Below, in pieces: positions 23,335-38,880 of a DNA stretch of 64,000 bases; position 1 is the first letter of the stretch; the number at the start of each line of letters is the position of its first letter. Made by a program: the position numbers and the translations under genes. The notes beneath the pieces were generated by a model. That model did not search any database, was not told the DNA's origin, and worked only from the letters and a program-made list of their open reading frames with translations. The stretch comes from Sodalis ligni (GTDB taxonomy: Bacteria; Pseudomonadota; Gammaproteobacteria; Enterobacterales; Enterobacteriaceae): NCBI RefSeq assembly GCF_016865525.2, contig NZ_CP075169.1:6076337-6140336 (forward strand), in the 5' to 3' direction.

Positions 23335-24153
23335 CTATGCCTCGGTGGAATTATCTTTATTAATATACAGTTGCCAATTTTTATTAATGTCTATCAGTGC
23401 AGATTCAAAAGCAACAGGGTTTTTCAAACCATTATCGGTACAATAGGCGTCAATCATGGCATTAATTTCACTATTAATTCTTTCTATATTTTTTTGATCT
23501 CTTGTTGCTATGGGATTATTTTTTTGCAGTATACTGAGTACCGCGTTCAATAAAGGATTGGCCCCTTCGCCTTTAGGAAAATAAATACCTTCTTTTTCGT
23601 TGCATGCCACACCCCAGTCATAGGCGGCTTGCCCCATGGTTTTCAGATATTCTCTGGGAAGGGACGATTCGTTTTCGCCAAGCACTCCTGGCTTATTATG
23701 AAAATAATGTATTTTGAAAGAGGTTTTAACGTCTCGATACACTGCCGCGAATATTGCGTCAATAACTTGTTCTTTATATTTTTCATCCTTTATTTTTTCT
23801 TGAAAGTCTTCCTTCAATTTTGTGAGCTGTTCAGCCATATCATTTTCAAACTGCTCGTGAGCATCCAAAATCGGTTTACATGATAGCAAAACAATCCCGT
23901 TATCTTCTGACTGGAGCGAAACGCCGCTGCGGCGTTTGTCGCTTCGCACTGATTTTATAGATGAAATCAGGTACTTTATGGATCTTGCATAACATGTTTT
24001 GGCATGCGTCAGATAGGCGATGGCATTATTCTTTACGGAGATACATTTTTCAAATATCCTTTTGTAACCTTCCGCCGGCTTTTTAGCCTCTGTTTTTTCC
24101 GACTGACTAATCCCCATTTTAGTTGATGAGCTTACATTTTTGATTATGATCAT
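23335..24153 (-). CDS. Unrecognised protein, AT-rich, possible secreted effector
   Basis: 272 residues that I do not recognise. The ATG at 24153 is preceded by AGGTTAGG. The first 25 residues are rich in Ser, Lys and Thr (SSSTKMGISQSEKTEAKK), the kind of disordered N-terminus seen in type III effectors. The rest is mostly charged and helical, including a likely amphipathic stretch at about residues 100-125 (EQFENDMAEQLTKLKEDFQE); there is no signal peptide or membrane segment. Base composition is distinctly more AT-rich than the neighbours. It lies between murB and nested insertion sequences, so it is probably acquired DNA. The effector idea is inference only. Confidence 0.6.
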   Translation of the reverse strand: MIIIKNVSSSTKMGISQSEKTEAKKPAEGYKRIFEKCISVKNNAIAYLTHAKTCYARSIKYLISSIKSVRSDKRRSGVSLQSEDNGIVLLSCKPILDAHEQFENDMAEQLTKLKEDFQEKIKDEKYKEQVIDAIFAAVYRDVKTSFKIHYFHNKPGVLGENESSLPREYLKTMGQAAYDWGVACNEKEGIYFPKGEGANPLLNAVLSILQKNNPIATRDQKNIERINSEINAMIDAYCTDNGLKNPVAFESALIDINKNWQLYINKDNSTEA

Positions 24154-24423
24154 AATTAACCTAACCTCGTTAGAGAGTTATTTGTGCATTTATATAAACA
24201 GAAACTAAACTAATGGCGATTGCAAATATCGTCTATTTGATACTCCTTTGAAAAAGATAGGCAGGCTAAGTGTCGCTACCGATGTAATTATGACCCACCT
24301 ACCAATGTAAATCTGACCCACCTGGGGTAACAATGGCAGCTTTAAGAAGCTGCCCATGCTGACATGTCAACATCGTGAAGCGGTGGCCCTTTTCAACGTT
24401 TCCGTTGTCCACTGTTTATCGTT

Positions 24424-26384
<1,961 letters not shown>

Positions 26385-26778
26385 TGCTCTTCCTTTTTCG
26401 GTGTAGGAACCTTAAAGAAAGACCATGTTGGGTGGAGTGGACAACTTTTCCGATGAATTACGACCTTATATCAGCGATGCCGACAGACATTGGAGTTACG
26501 AGTGGAGATCGCAGTTCTTTTACGTCAGGGCATGTCTATACGTGGCATTGCTCGCCAACTTTCCTGTTCCCGGCAGACCGTCCGACGCTATATCCGTATG
26601 CTGGCGTCCCCTGCCAAGGCCAGCTACAAGACCCGGGCGCCGAGGCCCGGCAAGCTTGACCCTTATAAGCCTTATATTCTTGAACGTGTGTACGCCGCCA
26701 GACCGCATTGGATCCCCGGCAGCGTCATGCTCCGTGAGATACAACTTCGGAGATATTCCGGGGGCTACAGTATGCTCA

Positions 26779-28093
26779 GAGCCTGTACATAGATTTGTGT
26801 AATTGCCTGATTTTGATATCTTCTATCCAACATCAAAAACAGGTTAATTTATGGACGAAAAACAGTTGCAGGCTCTGGCTAACGAATTGGCCAAAAATCT
26901 TAAAACCCCGGAAGATCTCAACCAGTTTGATCGCTTACTGAAAAAAATCAGTGTCGAGGCGGCTCTAAACGCTGAAATGACACATCACCTCGGTTACGAT
27001 AAAAATCAGCCCAGGACCGGCTCCAATGCCCGCAACGGCTACTCGGCTAAGACAGTAACCACCGGCGATGGGCCACTGGAACTGCGTACTCCGCGCGATC
27101 GAGAGGGGTCCTTCGAACCGCAATTGGTGAAGAAAAACCAGACCCGGATCACCGGCATGGACAACCAGATCCTGTCGTTGTACGCCAAAGGCATGACCAC
27201 CCGCGAGATCGCCGCCGCGTTTAAAGAATTGTATGACGCTGATGTTTCGCCGGCGCTGGTATCGAAGGTGACTGATGCCGTGATGGAGCAGGTTGTAGAA
27301 TGGCAAAATCGGCCACTGGATACTGTCTATCCCATTGTTTACCTTGACTGTATCGTACTTAAAGTTCGGCAAGATAGCCGCGTCATCAACAAAACCGTGT
27401 TCCTGGCCCTGGGCATCAATATCGAAGGGCAGAAAGAGTTGCTGGGGATGTGGCTGGCCGAAAATGAAGGGGCAAAGTTCTGGCTGAACGTGCTGACGGA
27501 GCTGAAAAACCGCGGTCTGAACGATATTCTCATCGCCTGCGTTGACGGTCTGAAAGGCTTCCCGGACGCCATCAATGCGGTCTACCCGCAGGCGCGTATC
27601 CAGCTGTGTATCGTGCATATGGTGCGCAACAGTCTGCGGTTCGTCTCCTGGAAGGACTACAAAGCCGTCACCCGGGACCTGAAGGCCATCTATCAGGCGC
27701 CTACGGAAGAGGCTGGCTTGCAAGCGCTGGAAGCGTTCGCCAGTGCCTGGGATAACCGCTATCCGCAGATAAGCCGCAGCTGGCAGGTAAACTGGGCGAA
27801 TCTTGCCACGTTCTTTGGCTACCCACCGGACATCCGCAAGGTGATCTACACGACCAACGCCATCGAGTCGCTGAACAGCGTAATCCGCCACGCGATCAAA
27901 AAGCGTAAGGTGTTCCCGACAGACGACTCAGTGAAAAAGGTGGTGTGGCTGGCGATCCAGGCAGCATCACAGAAATGGACGATGCCGCTGAAGGACTGGC
28001 GTATGGCGATGAGCCGCTTTATTATCGAGTTCGGTGACCGCCTGGACGGTCACTTCTGAGGAAAGGCATTTACACAGAATCATGTACAGGGCC
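26779..28093 (+). mobile_element. IS256-family insertion sequence
   Basis: 1315 bases with imperfect inverted ends (GAGCCTGTACAT and GGCCCTGTACAT reading inwards). The 8-base target duplication TATGCTCA is found at 26771-26778 and 28094-28101. It carries one intact transposase gene and interrupts istA of the outer IS21. Its intact state and clean duplication mark it as a young insertion. Confidence 0.95.
26851..28059 (+). CDS. IS256-family (Mutator-type) transposase
   Basis: 402 residues, intact. The DDE residues lie in YLDCIVLK (about residue 168), ACVDGLKGFPDAI (about residue 234) and TNAIESLN (about residue 340), the signature of the Mutator/IS256 superfamily; the last motif belongs to its IYTTNAIESLNSVIR signature. 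The N-terminal part carries the expected GARNGYSAKT-like DNA-binding segment. It moves its own element by a circular intermediate, as known for the family. Confidence 0.96.
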   Translation: MDEKQLQALANELAKNLKTPEDLNQFDRLLKKISVEAALNAEMTHHLGYDKNQPRTGSNARNGYSAKTVTTGDGPLELRTPRDREGSFEPQLVKKNQTRITGMDNQILSLYAKGMTTREIAAAFKELYDADVSPALVSKVTDAVMEQVVEWQNRPLDTVYPIVYLDCIVLKVRQDSRVINKTVFLALGINIEGQKELLGMWLAENEGAKFWLNVLTELKNRGLNDILIACVDGLKGFPDAINAVYPQARIQLCIVHMVRNSLRFVSWKDYKAVTRDLKAIYQAPTEEAGLQALEAFASAWDNRYPQISRSWQVNWANLATFFGYPPDIRKVIYTTNAIESLNSVIRHAIKKRKVFPTDDSVKKVVWLAIQAASQKWTMPLKDWRMAMSRFIIEFGDRLDGHF

Positions 28094-28770
28094 TATGCTC
28101 ACCGCTTTTTTACTTCACCTTAAACAACAACCGGTTGACCCGGTGGTCCGTTTTGAGACCCAGCCCGGCGAACAGATGCAGGTTGATTTCACCGTGATAA
28201 GACAAGGCCGTCACCCGTTGTTGGCTTTTGTCGCCACCCTTGGCTGGAGCAGGGCAACCTTTGTACGTTTCTACGCCTGCCAGGATACCGCCGCTTGGTG
28301 TGATGGCATCGAGCAGGCGCTGTGCGCCTTTGGCGGTACACCGCAGCACCTTCTTTTTGATAACGCGAAGACCATTATCCTTGAACGCGATGTCTATGGC
28401 GTTGGCCGCCATCGGTGGAACCCGCCGCTACTGGCGCTCGCGGAGAAGTACGGTTTTACGCCCCGCGTGTGCCGGCCTTATCGCGCGAAGACCAAGGGTA
28501 AAGTTGAGCGATTCAACCACTATTTGAAGACCAGTTTTGTCGTTCCCCTGGCGACCACGTTTAAACAGGCCGGTTTAGTCCTTGACGTGGATTCTGCCAA
28601 CAGCCGTATCGGGCCATGGCTTACCACCGTCGCCAACGCCCGCAAGCATGGCACCACCGGCATTCCCCCCGAGCAGCGGCTACAGCAGGAGATTGACGTG
28701 CTGCTCCCGTTGCCGCGCGAAGGCACAGAGGTACCGTTATCGGTTGATAACCACCGGGTTTTGCCCGTGA

Positions 28771-29577
<807 letters not shown>

Positions 29578-29768
29578 GGAAACCAAAGCTGGCTGAACCA
29601 CAACGATAACTCGTGGGGGGGTGGGTAACTTTTACTTTGGCATGGTGGGTCACAATTCAATCGGTATTGACAGCTAAGTCAACTTTATAAATAATATATC
29701 ATTTTTGGTAAGGATTTCTTTTATTTATCTTTGCGAGATTAAGTGAGATGAACTGCCTGTTCAAAAAA

Positions 29769-29938
29769 ATCGAGTAGGAGGCGGTATTACAACCACCGTC
29801 CTCTCACACCACCATACGTACGGCTCCGTATACGGCGGTTTCCGGGTGTGCAGAGGACCTTGCATCTTCCATCGACCCTTCACCGCCACGGTCCACAGAC
29901 AGCGCCCGTCAAAGCGTTACGCGCCATGCCTGGAGCCT
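29769..29938 (-). mobile_element. Gutted group II intron relic (about 170 bp)
   Basis: On the minus strand this fuses the first ~95 bases of domain I (GGCATGGCGCGTAACGC, then CCTCTGCACACCCGG) straight to domains V-VI (AACCGCCGTATACGG, ending CCTACTCGAT at 29769). Compared with the full intron at 2152-4073 about 1.75 kb is missing, including the reverse transcriptase gene. The 5' end has lost the GTGCG signature. It lies downstream of the rRNA operon terminator, matching class C target choice. The flanking bases 29679-29768 are AT-rich and show nothing else. Confidence 0.85.
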
Positions 29939-29974
29939 CTGACGGAATAGCGAACCGCCTGGTTTAGCAGGCAG

Positions 29975-30002
29975 AAAAAAGCCCTCTGTTTTCACAGAGG
30001 GC
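29975..30002 (-). terminator. rRNA operon terminator
   Basis: GCCCTCTGT-GAAA-ACAGAGGGC followed by a T6 run on the minus strand, 14 bases after the 5S gene. A second, weaker hairpin (CTGCCTG with CAGGCGG) follows immediately. Confidence 0.92.
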
Positions 30003-30015
30003 TTCGTTCAATTGG

Positions 30016-30135
30016 ATGCCTGGCAGTTCCCTACTCTCGCATGGGGAGACCCCACACTACCATCGGCGCTACGGCGTTTCACTGCTGAGTTCGGCATGGG
30101 GTCAGGTGGGACCACCGCGCTAGTGCCGCCAGGCA
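30016..30135 (-). rRNA. rrf: 5S ribosomal RNA
   Basis: 120 bases starting TGCCTGGCGGC and ending CTGCCAGGCAT on the minus strand; nearly the E. coli sequence. The 233-base gap to the 23S gene (30136-30368) is longer than in E. coli and holds a perfect hairpin (ACAAAATCGT-TCCCG-ACGATTTTGT, about 30188-30212), a probable processing structure. Confidence 0.98.
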
Positions 30136-30705
30136 AATTTCTCGTCTCTTCCTGAGACTCGCCCTGCGGGCCAGCGCTGTGCGCTGTACAAAATCGTTCC
30201 CGACGATTTTGTCATTTCCCCCGTGCAAGGCCAACGCTCCGCGTTGTTGACAGTCCGTCAGTGCTTCGACCGACTGTTTTGTATTCTTTAGGTCCGGAAC
30301 AATCGCTGAAAATTCTCTCATCGCCCTTGCGGACAACGCTCTCATCGCCCAAACACCTTAGGTGTTGTAAGGTTAAGTCTCACGGGTCATTAGTATCGGT
30401 TAGCTCAACGCATCGCTGCGCTTACACACCCGACCTATCAACGTCATCGTCTTTAACGTCCCTTCAGGTGGCCTTAAGCCACAGGGAAGACTCATCTCGA
30501 GGCAAGTTTCCCGCTTAGATGCTTTCAGCGGTTATCTCTTCCGCACGTAGCTACCGGGCAATGCCATTGGCATGACAACCCGAACACCAGTGGTGCGTCC
30601 ACTCCGGTCCTCTCGTACTAGGAGCAGCCCCTCTCAATCTTCCAACGCCCACGGCAGATAGGGACCGAACTGTCTCACGACGTTCTAAACCCAGCTCGCG
30701 TACCA

Positions 30706-30739
<34 letters not shown>

Positions 30740-30740
30740 A

Positions 30741-30783
<43 letters not shown>

Positions 30784-30831
30784 ACCGCCGTCGATATGAA
30801 CTCTTGGGCGGTATCAGCCTGTTATCCCCGG

Positions 30832-30867
<36 letters not shown>

Positions 30868-31289
30868 AGAACCACCGGATCACTAAGACCTGCTTTCGCA
30901 CCTGCTCGAGCCGTCACTCTCGCAGTCAAGCTAGCTTATGCCTTTGCACTAACCTCACGATGTCCGACCGTGATTAGCTAACCTTCGTGCTCCTCCGTTA
31001 CTCTTTAGGAGGAGACCGCCCCAGTCAAACTACCCACCAGACACTGTCCTCGACCCCGATTAGGGGCCGGAGTTAGAACATCAAACATTAAAGGGTGGTA
31101 TTTCAAGGTTGGCTCCATAAGGACTGGCGTCCCTACTTCACTGCCTCCCACCTATCCTACACATCAAGGCTCAATGTTCAGTGTCAAGCTATAGTAAAGG
31201 TTCACGGGGTCTTTCCGTCTTGCCGCGGGTACACTGCATCTTCACAGCGAGTTCAATTTCACTGAGTCTCGGGTGGAGACAGCCTGGCC

Positions 31290-31379
<90 letters not shown>

Positions 31380-32090
31380 CTTCGATCAAGAGCTTCTCCT
31401 TACGGATAACCCCATCAATTAACCTTCCGGCACCGGGCAGGCGTCACACCGTATACGTCCACTTTCGTGTTTGCACAGTGCTGTGTTTTTAATAAACAGT
31501 TGCAGCCAGCTGGTATCTGCGACTGGCTTCAGCTCGGGAAGCAAGTTCCTCCACCTAATGCCAGCGTGCCTTCTCCCGAAGTTACGGCACCATTTTGCCT
31601 AGTTCCTTCACCCGAGTTCTCTCAAGCGCCTCGGTATTCTCTACCTGACCACCTGTGTCGGTTTGGGGTACGATTCGATGTGACCTGGTGCTTAGAGGCT
31701 TTTCCTGGAAGCGTAGCATCAACCCCTTCGCCACCGTGGTGGCTCGTCATCACGCCTCAGTGTTATAAGAGAACGGATTTTCCTGTCCTCTCCACCTGCA
31801 CGCTTGAACCGGGACAACCGTCGCCCGGCCGGTCTAGCTTTCTCCGTCCCCCCTTCGCAGTCACACCCAGTACAGGAATATTAACCTGTTTCCCATCGAC
31901 TACGCCTTTCGGCCTCGCCTTAGGGGTCGACTCACCCTGCTCCGATTAACGTTGAACAGGAACCCTTGGTCTTCCGGCGAGCGGGCTTTTCACCCGCTTT
32001 ATCGTTACTTATGTCAGCATTCGCACTTCTGATACCTCCAGCAACCCTCACAGGCCACCTTCTCAGGCTTACAGAACGCTCCTACCCAAC

Positions 32091-32187
32091 GGGCGTATCC
32101 TTAAGTCAACTCGACGTCATGAACGCATTGACGTCGCTGCGCTCCGTCAATCGTCTTTACCGCACAATTGTCTTAAGTGATACGCCC
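32091..32187 (-). other. 23S helix 45 intervening sequence
   Basis: At the position of the short E. coli helix 45 loop (after AAGCCGCGGCAGC) this copy has a 97-base insert. Its arms GGGCGTATC and GATACGCCC, extended by CTTAAG/CTTAAG, pair to close a long hairpin. This is a typical RNase III-excised element. Confidence 0.92.
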
Positions 32188-32268
32188 GCTGCCGCGGCTT
32201 CGGTGCATGGTTTAGCCCCGTTACATCTTCCGCGCAGGCCGACTCGACCAGTGAGCTATTACGCTTTC

Positions 32269-32300
<32 letters not shown>

Positions 32301-32801
32301 TGGCTGTCTATGCCTTCCCACATCGTTTCCCACTTAACCATGACTTTGGGACCTTAGCCGGCGGCCTGGGTTGTTTCCCTCTTCACGACGGACGTTAGCA
32401 CCCGCCGTGTGTCTCCCGTGATAACATTCTTCGGTATTCGCAGTTTGCATCGGGTTGGTAATCCGGGGTGGACCCCTAGCCGAAACAGTGCTCTACCCCC
32501 GAAGATGAATTCACGAGGCGCTACCTAAATAGCTTTCGGGGAGAACCAGCTATCTCCCGGTTTGATTGGCCTTTCACCCCCAGCCACAAGTCATCCGCTA
32601 ATTTTTCAACATTAGTCGGTTCGGTCCTCCAGTTAGTGTTACCCAACCTTCAACCTGCCCATGGCTAGATCACCGGGTTTCGGGTCTATACCCTGCAACT
32701 ATACGCCCAGTTAAGACTCGGTTTCCCTACGGCTCCCCTATGCGGTTAACCTTGCTACAGAATATAAGTCGCTGACCCATTATACAAAAGGTACGCAGTC
32801 A

Positions 32802-32916
32802 CCCCATCACTAAGCCCCCTCTGCTTATTTTGTCGGTTGGGCGTCGCTTTCGCTCCGCCTACCGCACCTTTAGCAAAGGATGCATATGCAGCTTCACCAC
32901 TGGCTTAGTGATGGGG
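32802..32916 (-). other. 23S helix 25 intervening sequence
   Basis: 115 bases closed by a perfect 15-base stem (CCCCATCACTAAGCC with GGCTTAGTGATGGGG) between the conserved segments ACAAGCAGTGG and GTGACTGCGTACC, exactly at helix 25. E. coli has only a short loop there. Confidence 0.93.
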
Positions 32917-33451
32917 CTCCACTGCTTGTACGTACACGGTTTCAGGTTCTGTTTCACTCCCTCGCCGGGGTTCTTTTCGCCTTTCCCTCACGGTACTGGT
33001 TCACTATCGGTCAGTCAGGAGTATTTAGCCTTGGAGGATGGTCCCCATCTTCAGACAGGATATCACGTGTCCCGCCCTACTCATCGAACCCACAACCTCT
33101 GCACCTTCGGATACGGGCTATCACCCTCTGTCGCCGGACTTTCCAGACCGTTCTCCTGATGCAAAAGCTGATGGTGGTTCTGGGCTGTTCCCCGTTCGCT
33201 CGCCGCTACTGGGGGAATCTCGGTTGATTTCTTTTCCTCGGGGTACTGAGATGTTTCAGTTCCCCCGGTTCGCCTCATTGCGCTATGGATTCACGCAATG
33301 ATAGTGCAACGAATTGCACTGGGTTTCCCCATTCGGACATCGCCGGCTAATAACGCTTCATATCAGCTTACCGACGCTTTTCGCAGATTAGCACGTCCTT
33401 CATCGCCTCTGACTGCCTAGGCATCCACCGTGTACGCTTAGTCACTTAACC

Positions 33452-33863
33452 TCACAACCCTAAAGTGTTTGTTCTGTCCGACCGGCTGCACGACTACATG
33501 GCCGCGTTGCTCCGGTACTCGAAATCCTCATGGACATACAGTCCACTCCGGTTTCTCCGTGCCGGGCGCCTTGCCCTGCAGTCGTTCGCTCAGTCTTGCT
33601 TCGGCGCGGCCTGTTACGGACATCGCCAGCGTTGGACAGAGGCTGTTATCGACATAACAGCATTCTAGGTTTGCTTGCTTTGAGAGACTCGCATACTGAT
33701 TTTGCTCAGCATGTTTTTTTCAAATTTTCAGCTTGTTCCGGATTGTTAAAGAGCAGTATTTCGCAGCATACTTAACACGCGTTCACCCGCAGGCGTCGCC
33801 ATATCAGTGTGCTCTGAAATAATTAAAGAAAAACCAGACAATCTCTCATTTCGCGGCGCGAAA
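33452..33863 (-). other. Spacer between tRNA-Ala and 23S, with boxA
   Basis: 412 bases without a gene. It contains TGCTCTTTAACAAT (about 33742-33755), the boxA antitermination element, and the left part of the 23S processing stalk. The whole 16S-23S spacer is 827 bases, much longer than the Ile-Ala spacers of E. coli. Confidence 0.7.
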
Positions 33864-33937
33864 TGGTGGAGCTAAGCGGATCGAACCGCTGACCCCTGCG
33901 TGCAAAGCAGGTGCTCTCCCAGCTGAGCTATAGCCCC
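33864..33937 (-). tRNA. alaT: tRNA-Ala (anticodon TGC), with two bases missing
   Basis: Acceptor stem GGGGCTA/TAGCTCC, discriminator A and encoded CCA are intact, and the anticodon is TGC. The gene is 74 bases instead of 76. One G is missing in the variable region (CAGGGGTC) and one C in the T-loop/T-stem run (TTCGATCCGC), leaving a six-base T-loop if the stem is kept at five pairs. Such a tRNA may fold or be modified poorly; other rRNA operons would normally supply intact copies. Confidence 0.85.
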
Positions 33938-34127
33938 AAGTCGTTTCTCACCTTTTAGTAACGAATTGCTTCTTTTCAACGCCGAAAGCCGCGCATCAAT
34001 AATGAATACGAAGCCTTTTCTTTGAGAGAGAATTCAACTCGATAGCCCATTCGTTTCCAGGCAAGGCGCGGGGTCACGAAGTTTATAATAATAAACGAGT
34101 GGCGCCGCAACGCAGCATGGGAAGGAA

Positions 34128-34204
<77 letters not shown>

Positions 34205-34278
34205 ATAGAAGGTTTTTCTTGCTCAATACTGTTATCAGACAATCTGTGTGGACACGTCACTTGACGCATATCTTTCGG

Positions 34279-35819
<1,541 letters not shown>

Positions 35820-35945
35820 AAAGCTTGATGCTCAAAGAATCTACTGTTTCATTCATTACTGAATTAACTGGTAAACACTCTAAGACTTGTATTGTTGTGT
35901 TTCGATACGGTCTTGTGAGTGCCCACACAGATTGTCTGATAAATT

Positions 35946-35956
35946 GTTAAAGAGCA
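35946..35956 (-). promoter_or_regulatory. boxA antitermination site in rRNA leader
   Basis: GCTCTTTAACA on the minus strand, upstream of 16S, the NusB/S10 binding element that lets RNA polymerase read through the structured rRNA operon. Confidence 0.88.
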
Positions 35957-35996
35957 TGGCCGGGGAGGTCTAAATCTCACCTGGCGCGGGTTGCGT

Positions 35997-36024
35997 ATAT
36001 TACGTTTTCCCGCTGAAGAGTCAA
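35997..36024 (-). promoter_or_regulatory. rRNA operon promoter P2
   Basis: TTGACT (36019-36024) and TAATAT (35997-36002) with a 16-base spacer on the minus strand, the expected distance upstream of 16S. Confidence 0.85.
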
Positions 36025-36104
36025 GCTTTTATTTGTTTTAACAAAGCGCTTTTCCCTTCCCGACCCGGTCCGTCGCAACGGTTAATCCCGGTCAGTGGAG
36101 GCGC

Positions 36105-36132
36105 ATTATAGGGACTTCCCGAGGCGTGGCAA
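36105..36132 (-). promoter_or_regulatory. rRNA operon promoter P1
   Basis: TTGCCA (36127-36132) and TATAAT (36105-36110) with a 16-base spacer, followed by GCGCC, the discriminator of growth-rate-controlled rRNA promoters. It lies about 40 bases beyond the end of murI. Confidence 0.9.
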
Positions 36133-36172
36133 GCGCTTATTGCAGATTTTTCGCTGACAGGCTAATTCTTAC

Positions 36173-37048
36173 TCAAGACGGCGTCGTCATAGACAATTTC
36201 TCCAGTGAAAAGAAGCCATAACGCTGCAATACCGGCAACAATTCCATCGATTGCGGCGTCATGGTTAAACAATAGGCTTTATTTTCACTCGTAGAGCCGG
36301 TACCGGTTATTTCATGTGCGATAAGCCAGGCCGCGCGTTTCGCAATCGCGGAACCTGAATCCACCAGCCGGGTGCCATCAGGCAACACCGCTTTGAGCTC
36401 CTCCGCCAACAGGGGGAAATGGGTACAGCCCAGCACCACCGTATCGGGCGGCTCGACTAGCCGCAGCCAGGGCCGCAGAATTTTTTGCAAAACGGGGAGC
36501 GCAATGGTTTCACCATGCAGTTTGGCTTCCGCCAATTCAACCAGTTCGGCTGAACCCAAGGTGATGATATGGCAGTCGGCGGCAAACTTGGCGATCAAAT
36601 CATGGGTATAGGTACGGTGTACCGTGGCGCGGGTAGCCAATAAGCCGACGATGCCATTGCGAGTAAGTTTGGCGGCAGGCTTGATCGCAGGCACCACGCC
36701 GACGATCGGGCAGGCAAAACGCTCCCGTAAAGCGGGTAAGGAGATAGTGCTGGCGGTATTACAGGCCACAATCACCATATCCAGCGCGTGCAATTGCTGA
36801 ACAGCTGCGACGATATTGACCACTCGCTCGACAATAAAGTCTTCCGGCTTTTCGCCATAGGGGAACTCTTCATTATCGAAAACATAGATATAATGCGGAT
36901 CCGGCAGTAACTCCCGCACTTCATCATAAATGGATAAACCACCCACCCCCGAATCAAAAATCAGGATGGTGGGTCGTTTTGTCTTGCTACCGTCAGAAGG
37001 AATAGGTTCCCGTGAGATAAAATTCTCGTCCTGCGGTCTGGTAGCCAT
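36173..37048 (-). CDS. murI: Glutamate racemase
   Basis: 291 residues from ATG at 37048 (E. coli 285). Makes D-glutamate for peptidoglycan. The two catalytic cysteines lie in VACNTAST (about residue 98) and LGCTHFPLL (about residue 210); the conserved [16 protein letters not shown] is near the N-terminus. The start overlaps the end of btuB by 56 bases in another frame, just as in E. coli. A further in-frame start at 37072 is possible but less likely. Confidence 0.96.
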   Translation of the reverse strand: MATRPQDENFISREPIPSDGSKTKRPTILIFDSGVGGLSIYDEVRELLPDPHYIYVFDNEEFPYGEKPEDFIVERVVNIVAAVQQLHALDMVIVACNTASTISLPALRERFACPIVGVVPAIKPAAKLTRNGIVGLLATRATVHRTYTHDLIAKFAADCHIITLGSAELVELAEAKLHGETIALPVLQKILRPWLRLVEPPDTVVLGCTHFPLLAEELKAVLPDGTRLVDSGSAIAKRAAWLIAHEITGTGSTSENKAYCLTMTPQSMELLPVLQRYGFFSLEKLSMTTPS

Positions 37049-38873
37049 AAGCTGTCTCATACTCTTTATCAAACAGATTGGCTATTCTACCACGAACCGT
37101 CAGGTGTGGCGTTAACGGATAAGAAGCGGCTATGTCCCATAAACTGACGCCCCCCATCTTCACCACCTGTTCAGTGTTATAATCCGTGTCATAACGCTGG
37201 CCGAGGTAATGGTAGTTAAGAGACCAGTCAATGGACGCCACTTGCCAATCCAACTGGTATTTTATCTGCTGCTTGGCCCGGCGGGCCAGGATCTGGTCCG
37301 TGGTGGCGTCTCGGGGATCCAGATATTCCAGGGTTAATTGATGCCGGAGCGGGCCGGTATCTACCGAGGCGGTCCATTCCACCCCTTTGATACGGGCTTT
37401 GCCGATATTGTAGTAGGTGTCATTCGCCGTATCGTAATCAATCAGGTTGTCGATATCGTTGCGATAAGCCGAGATACGCCAGTCCACCGGACCTGTCAGT
37501 CCTTCAACGCCGCCTTCCCATTGTTTGCTCTCTTCGGGATCCAGGTTGGCGTTACCGCCATAAGCGCCGTAGAGCTGGCCCAGGTTCGGCGCCTTGTACG
37601 CGGTGCCGTAAGAGCCGATCAGGCGGTAGCCTTCGATAAACTCCCAGGCGGCGCTGCTTTGCCAGGTACCGTGCCAGCCAAATTGTGAATTGTCATCTCC
37701 CCGCACCGCGCCTTCTAATGTCACCGGTCCGAAAAGCTGCTGCGTCGTGGCATAGATGCCTGTGTTGTGCTGCTCGTAGCCATCGGTGAGGTAGTCGGTA
37801 CCGGGCTCGGTTGTCTGTTTCTGCCAATCCACCCCGGCGCTGACCAGACCGTGAGTGACCTGGAGGGTATTGCCCCATTGCAGGTTGTATTGATCGGAAT
37901 CGTCCAGTGTAGCGGAAGCCGAATAGGGTCCGTATTTGGGATCGTAGTTATAGTCCTTGGTATGGCTATAACTGTATGAGAGCTGGGAGGCGTATATACC
38001 TTCCTGAAAACGCAGGCCGGTATCATAGGTGCGGCTATATAACTGGCGGGTATCGAGCAGCGCATCTTCATGCGCCGGGTCGGTATAGGCATAGGTGCCG
38101 TCATAAGCGGTACGATTGTCGTAGCCATACACCCGCGCAAAACCGCTGAACTGTTGATTGAACGTATGATCCAACGACGCGAACAGGGTCTTGCTCATGA
38201 ATCCGTCCCGGTCGGGCTGCGCCGGATCGCCATAAGGGTCGGGCAAATTGGCCTGCACATCGAATCCGCGGGTATAGGTGTAATTTCCCGCCACCGTGGC
38301 CACGGTATTATCCCCCAGCCGCTGCTGAGTGGACCCATCGTAACTTTGGTAACCCTTTGAACCCATGCCGGCGCTCAGGGTGGTTCCGGGTTTTTCGCGG
38401 GTGGTGATGATATTGACCACCCCGCCGATGGCGTCCGAGCCGTAGACGGCGGAGCGCGGACCGCGGATAAATTCGATGCGCTGAACCAGAGAGATGGGAA
38501 TTTGGCTAAGATCGGATGAGCCGGAAATCCCAGCCTGATTCAAACGCACGCCATCGATGAGCACCAGGGCGTGACTGGAATTGGTGCCGCGAATGAACAG
38601 AGAGCTTTGCTGTCCCAGTCCGCCGTATTGCGCGATATCCACGCCCGGTAAACGGCTTAAGGCTTCAGCTACCGATTTGATTTGGCCACGGTCGATATCC
38701 TCGCGTGTCACGACGCTGGTGGGCGCCAGCACTGATGAAACCGGCTGTGGAAAACGATTTGCCGAAACAATAAGTGTGTCATTACTGCCGTTTGGAGCGT
38801 TGTTATCCTGCGCCCACCCGGAGAATGTCGTAACGGACAATGCCGCCAGAACGGTATTTTTGATAGTCAACAT
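36993..38873 (-). CDS. btuB: TonB-dependent vitamin B12 receptor BtuB
   Basis: 626 residues from ATG at 38873 (E. coli 614). The signal peptide [22 protein letters not shown] ends at the Ala-Gln junction. The TonB box DTLIVSA follows, then the plug domain ([20 protein letters not shown] and [20 protein letters not shown]). A 22-strand barrel ends in the sorting signal TGTYSF with terminal Phe. It imports cobalamins across the outer membrane using TonB energy. Regulated by the upstream riboswitch. Intact, implying that B12 uptake is retained. An upstream in-frame extension falls inside the riboswitch and is rejected. Confidence 0.96.
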   Translation of the reverse strand: MLTIKNTVLAALSVTTFSGWAQDNNAPNGSNDTLIVSANRFPQPVSSVLAPTSVVTREDIDRGQIKSVAEALSRLPGVDIAQYGGLGQQSSLFIRGTNSSHALVLIDGVRLNQAGISGSSDLSQIPISLVQRIEFIRGPRSAVYGSDAIGGVVNIITTREKPGTTLSAGMGSKGYQSYDGSTQQRLGDNTVATVAGNYTYTRGFDVQANLPDPYGDPAQPDRDGFMSKTLFASLDHTFNQQFSGFARVYGYDNRTAYDGTYAYTDPAHEDALLDTRQLYSRTYDTGLRFQEGIYASQLSYSYSHTKDYNYDPKYGPYSASATLDDSDQYNLQWGNTLQVTHGLVSAGVDWQKQTTEPGTDYLTDGYEQHNTGIYATTQQLFGPVTLEGAVRGDDNSQFGWHGTWQSSAAWEFIEGYRLIGSYGTAYKAPNLGQLYGAYGGNANLDPEESKQWEGGVEGLTGPVDWRISAYRNDIDNLIDYDTANDTYYNIGKARIKGVEWTASVDTGPLRHQLTLEYLDPRDATTDQILARRAKQQIKYQLDWQVASIDWSLNYHYLGQRYDTDYNTEQVVKMGGVSLWDIAASYPLTPHLTVRGRIANLFDKEYETAYGYQTAGREFYLTGTYSF

Positions 38874-38880
38874 TGACGTA

